Source: Polytrichum commune (Eukaryota > Streptophyta > Polytrichopsida > Polytrichales > Polytrichaceae). From it: 64,000 nucleotides of DNA. This document shows, piece by piece, positions 60,801-64,000 of this stretch. Both the position numbers and the translations under genes were made by a program. The notes below the pieces were generated by a model. That model saw only the letters and a list, made by a program, of their open reading frames with translations. It did not search any database and was not told the origin of the DNA. The stretch covers positions 13,270,001 to 13,334,000 of the forward strand of contig OX485809.1 of NCBI GenBank assembly GCA_950295325.1, written 5' to 3'. Every line of letters starts with the position of its first letter. Position 1 is the first letter of the stretch.

Positions 60801-62824
60801 TTTGAGCATCGGCATATTTTTGACATGCTTATAGGCTCTTATAGGAAACAATGGGTGGAGTTCTGTGAGTCAAAGTGGCCGATTGTATCACGTTGGGACA
60901 ATTCCAAACCTCAAAGGAAACATCTATGCAGCAGACTTGAGATTTATGATAGGATCTTCACCAAATGGATTTTTCCCTGTTGCCATCTACGCACGAAGAG
61001 CACGATTGCCTTTAGCTGAAAAACTTGATGTTGGCACGCAATCATGGGACATGCTTGGAACAAACCTTTCATTCAAGGTAGCTCAAAATCCAACCATATT
61101 TTGAAACGGGTTCATTCTATTGTGTCTTGATAGCTGTCAAATCCTTCTCCAATATTTAAATTTCACAAAGTAGGGGTTACAAGTATATTATATTTCTTGA
61201 GTTGCATATGATTTGTGTCCACTTGAAAGGACAAAAGACAACACTAGAAGAAGATTCAACTCAAACAACTAGCTCAACAAAACGAAATTCTTGAAGAAAC
61301 ATCAATATTCAATGTTGAAGAGCATTTCGTCACCAATGATGTAAATTGAGGAAATTTTTATCAACTACGATTAGTATCTTTTGTGTATCAAGTCAATCTT
61401 ATACCCTATGCAATATGGAAGGAACATTTACAATTCTAGGGCTCTTTGTGGACTTAAGATGCTATAGTTTGATTATGGGTTTTGTTTTCAAGATTGATAT
61501 TTTGGCCTTCTTGCCAATGTTGATTTCCTTAGCAAGGTCCTACTCACCTAAATCTTGTCCTTCAGAAAGCAGATGGCACATGGGATACAGAGACTGAAAG
61601 ACTTCTACTCATGGATAGCAAAGACTTTAATCGGATCGGTGTGGGTGTGGATGACTTGATAGAGGCATATATGCAGGTGCGATGAATCATAGTTATTTAA
61701 TCATTCTTCTTGGGTTTTTCTATCGGGAACACCATATAATATTTTTCCTTTATTTACATCAATTGTTTTTGTTCCTACAACAATCTCACTAAAAAGTTGC
61801 CAACATGATGTACAGACAGTGCTCTCTGTGGCGGCTATTGATGGGCTTGCCACAAAGTTGATCAACTCAAAGGTACCCTTCTTTGTCAAAGAACCTGATG
61901 ATCACCTTTTTTAGAGCAAGCATAGAAAAGTTTAAAAGAATGATGTGTTACCTATTGTTTATGCATGCTCATGATCTATTGAGGGGAAGCCAAATTTTAC
62001 ATCTATCTATCCTTCCCCAACCAACCGTGAAATGCATAAACTTATGATCACAAACTTAGAATCTTAATGCGAAGTTGAACTTGGTAATTATATCAACGTA
62101 GAGAATTCATCCAATGCTTATTTAGAGAGAAATATCTCATCTCCCAAAGTGTGGAAGAAAGCAAGTTTAAATTGCTCAAAATCCAAAACTTTTTAAGACC
62201 AAAGAATACATGTTGATTTCTTCCTATTCTCTTTATCATTGAAGGCATATATCTTATCACGGTAGGAGATTTGCCTAAAGTCTAAAACATGAGATGGTTA
62301 ATTCTCAATCTCAATAGGCTCACATGTACCTAGCCATAGGATCTCCCCGTCCGTAGATCATGTGTGCGAGAAATGTAGGAAATGTAGTAGAGCTTGCAAT
62401 ACGAACCATATGTACAAGTGGAATTTGCACCTTATTTGTGGTTTCTTTCATAATTTCTTGTTTTTTTTTGTAACAGGGTCAATTCAGTTTGAGGTTATTC
62501 CAATCCCTGAACCCGGACCCAAAGCTGCTTGCTGAATTATACCCGACCCAACTTGACCCCCCTATGGCCCTTCCAATCGAGCCATTCATAGACTTCACTT
62601 TCCAATCATGCAAGTTGCCCACCGTGTCCAACACAATCATCTCAGAAACCATCAACCCCGCAACAACAAACCATGTGGTGGAGGACAACAAAATCACGTC
62701 CATTCTCGAGGGGAAGGTTGAGGGGCCGGGGCCAAGGCCTCAACCACCGGTACACACCAAACCCCTCCACAAGAGTATGAACATAAGGTGGGGTACACCT
62801 ACCGTGGACAATGGCCTATCATAG
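57837..62824 (+). CDS. Conserved protein with ATP-grasp-like features, 7 exons
   Basis: Exons 57837-58067, 58710-59077, 59843-60320, 60835-61077, 61566-61676, 61816-61872 and 62477-62824 keep phase throughout and give 611 residues. The second exon could instead begin at 58700. Motifs that look conserved: [93 protein letters not shown] and [17 protein letters not shown] recall similar proteins of unknown function from bacteria and fungi. The Lys/Gly-rich segment [11 protein letters not shown] and the later acidic residues suggest an ATP-grasp ligase fold, but I cannot name the reaction. The last 95 residues are proline-rich and may be lineage-specific. An acidic run ([10 protein letters not shown]) in exon 3 is unusual. 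The start is the first ATG in frame. Splicing and length indicate an intact gene. Confidence 0.8.
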
Positions 62825-64000
62825 CTTCATAACTTATACGTCCATACCCAAACATCACATGTACATATTTGAAATAACATCGTGACATGTGTCATCTATA
62901 TGTCCCATTTCACAAATCATTCGCAATGGGCTAAACATAACTTATAGCAACCTTAATTCTTGTGTGTTTTTGTCTGGGTTTGCTAATCTTCATGTCATTT
63001 TAACTTTGATATCAAACCCGTAGATGAAGTTTGAAATCGGGTGTATTTAGGCATCTCTTAAAGAAAGCCTTTCTAATTCTACTTTGTTATGAATTTGTCT
63101 ACAACAGTATTAGGGCAATTGGGAACATTGCTAGTATGGATTTGATATTAAACCATTATTCAACCATGTGGATTAGTTTCACTGACCTTGGGATATGTCC
63201 ATTGTATTTTGTGGGGCCCTCAAAACAAAGTAGTAATATTCATTTCCTATTCATACATTCAGGCTGAAACTTGGAAGTTTGGGTGGGATTATACTCCCGG
63301 CCTACTCACATGAATCATTATTCATCTTGGCATTATTCATAAACATATTATCATAACAACATTATATATTTACAATACCAACATTATTCACAATATTCAT
63401 ATTATTCATACCAACACTATTCAAGTGCTATTCATATTGGCGTCAATTTCTTCCTATTATCTAAGTTTCTTCCCATGAAGGTAAGATAGTGGAGACTCAT
63501 GTTTGAGAATAAATATAAAATGAAACACAATCATGAAGCTGAATAATGTTATGTCCTATGTTGTGCTTTGATGTGATTGAATCCATGTGAAATGAATGGT
63601 GGCATAGCTATGAATATAAATGTTTGTGATGTACAATGATGTACAAGTATGTTTCACTCGACTCTTGAAATAAATCCTTTTGAAAGTAATACAAGAGCGG
63701 GTGACGGGTTCCAAACTCATATTTAGATAACATGGGACATGCTACAAAAGTCTCTATTTTTTGAGTTAACTCAATTTTATGGGCAGATACGTTGATACAC
63801 TTTCAACAAATGTAAATTGCAAGGGGAGTATGTAAGTTCTTAGTGATCACTTGAATGTTGTAAACTTTGAGATATGTTTAGCATTGTCAATGTGTTTCTT
63901 TTCCAATCTGAAACCTATATAAACAATGAAATTCATCAATAATCTATTCAAAATGTGTACTTCAAAACAACCACAATCATGCCTACATATGCAATTCTAT
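62825..64000. other. Downstream region, nothing recognised
   Basis: This is AT-rich DNA after the stop at 62822-62824. Between about 63310 and 63440 there is an irregular repeat of ATTATTCAT/ACATTATT. No open frame of interest is seen. The 3' untranslated region of the preceding gene should occupy the first part. Confidence 0.5.

Overview
The window looks like nuclear DNA of a land plant or streptophyte alga. It carries intron-rich genes with GT-AG junctions. One is a fused beta-gamma SnRK1 subunit (KINbetagamma, CBM48 plus CBS repeats), which is known only from green plants; another is the plant form of SAMHD1. The intergenic DNA is AT-rich and full of repeats. I cannot name the species. Two of the genes do not look like typical flowering-plant genes, so a bryophyte, lycophyte, fern or streptophyte alga seems more likely, but that is inference.

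Layout. 0-1.2 kb: repeat-rich upstream DNA. 1.2-9.3 kb (+): a complete 19-exon SAMHD1/VEN4-like dNTP triphosphohydrolase, flanked by inverted copies of one repeat family. 9.3-13.3 kb: no gene recognised. About 14.6-19.2 kb (+): a partly resolved secreted or surface protein with a proline-rich segment and a cysteine-rich domain resembling that of Mid1/NALF1 (FAM155) calcium/cation-channel accessory subunits. 19.2-24.5 kb: repeats. 24.5-32.7 kb (-): a complete 13-exon KINbetagamma gene whose introns hold a Tourist-like MITE, a tandem duplication of an exon end and a ~154-bp triple repeat. 32.7-38.3 kb: repeats. 38.3-49.1 kb (+): a decayed non-LTR retrotransposon with an ORF1 and a very large ORF2 (2A-like peptide, APE-type endonuclease, reverse transcriptase, an unassigned region, RNase H, Cys/His C-terminus). 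49.1-57.8 kb: a SINE candidate, a long hairpin, dispersed repeats and degenerate coding-like stretches. 57.8-62.8 kb (+): a complete 7-exon gene for a conserved protein with ATP-grasp-like features. 62.8-64 kb: nothing recognised.

The three complete genes have no obvious joint pathway: nucleotide-pool control, energy signalling and an unassigned enzyme. Exon chains were built by hand from GT/AG junctions, homology recalled from the families and reading-frame phase. For the SAMHD1-like, KINbetagamma and ATP-grasp-like genes every junction keeps phase, giving 464, 507 and 611 residues.

The most unusual items are the canonical 2A-like motif near the N-terminus of the retrotransposon ORF2, the Mid1/NALF-like cysteine-rich domain in a green-lineage genome, and the unassigned domain between reverse transcriptase and RNase H.
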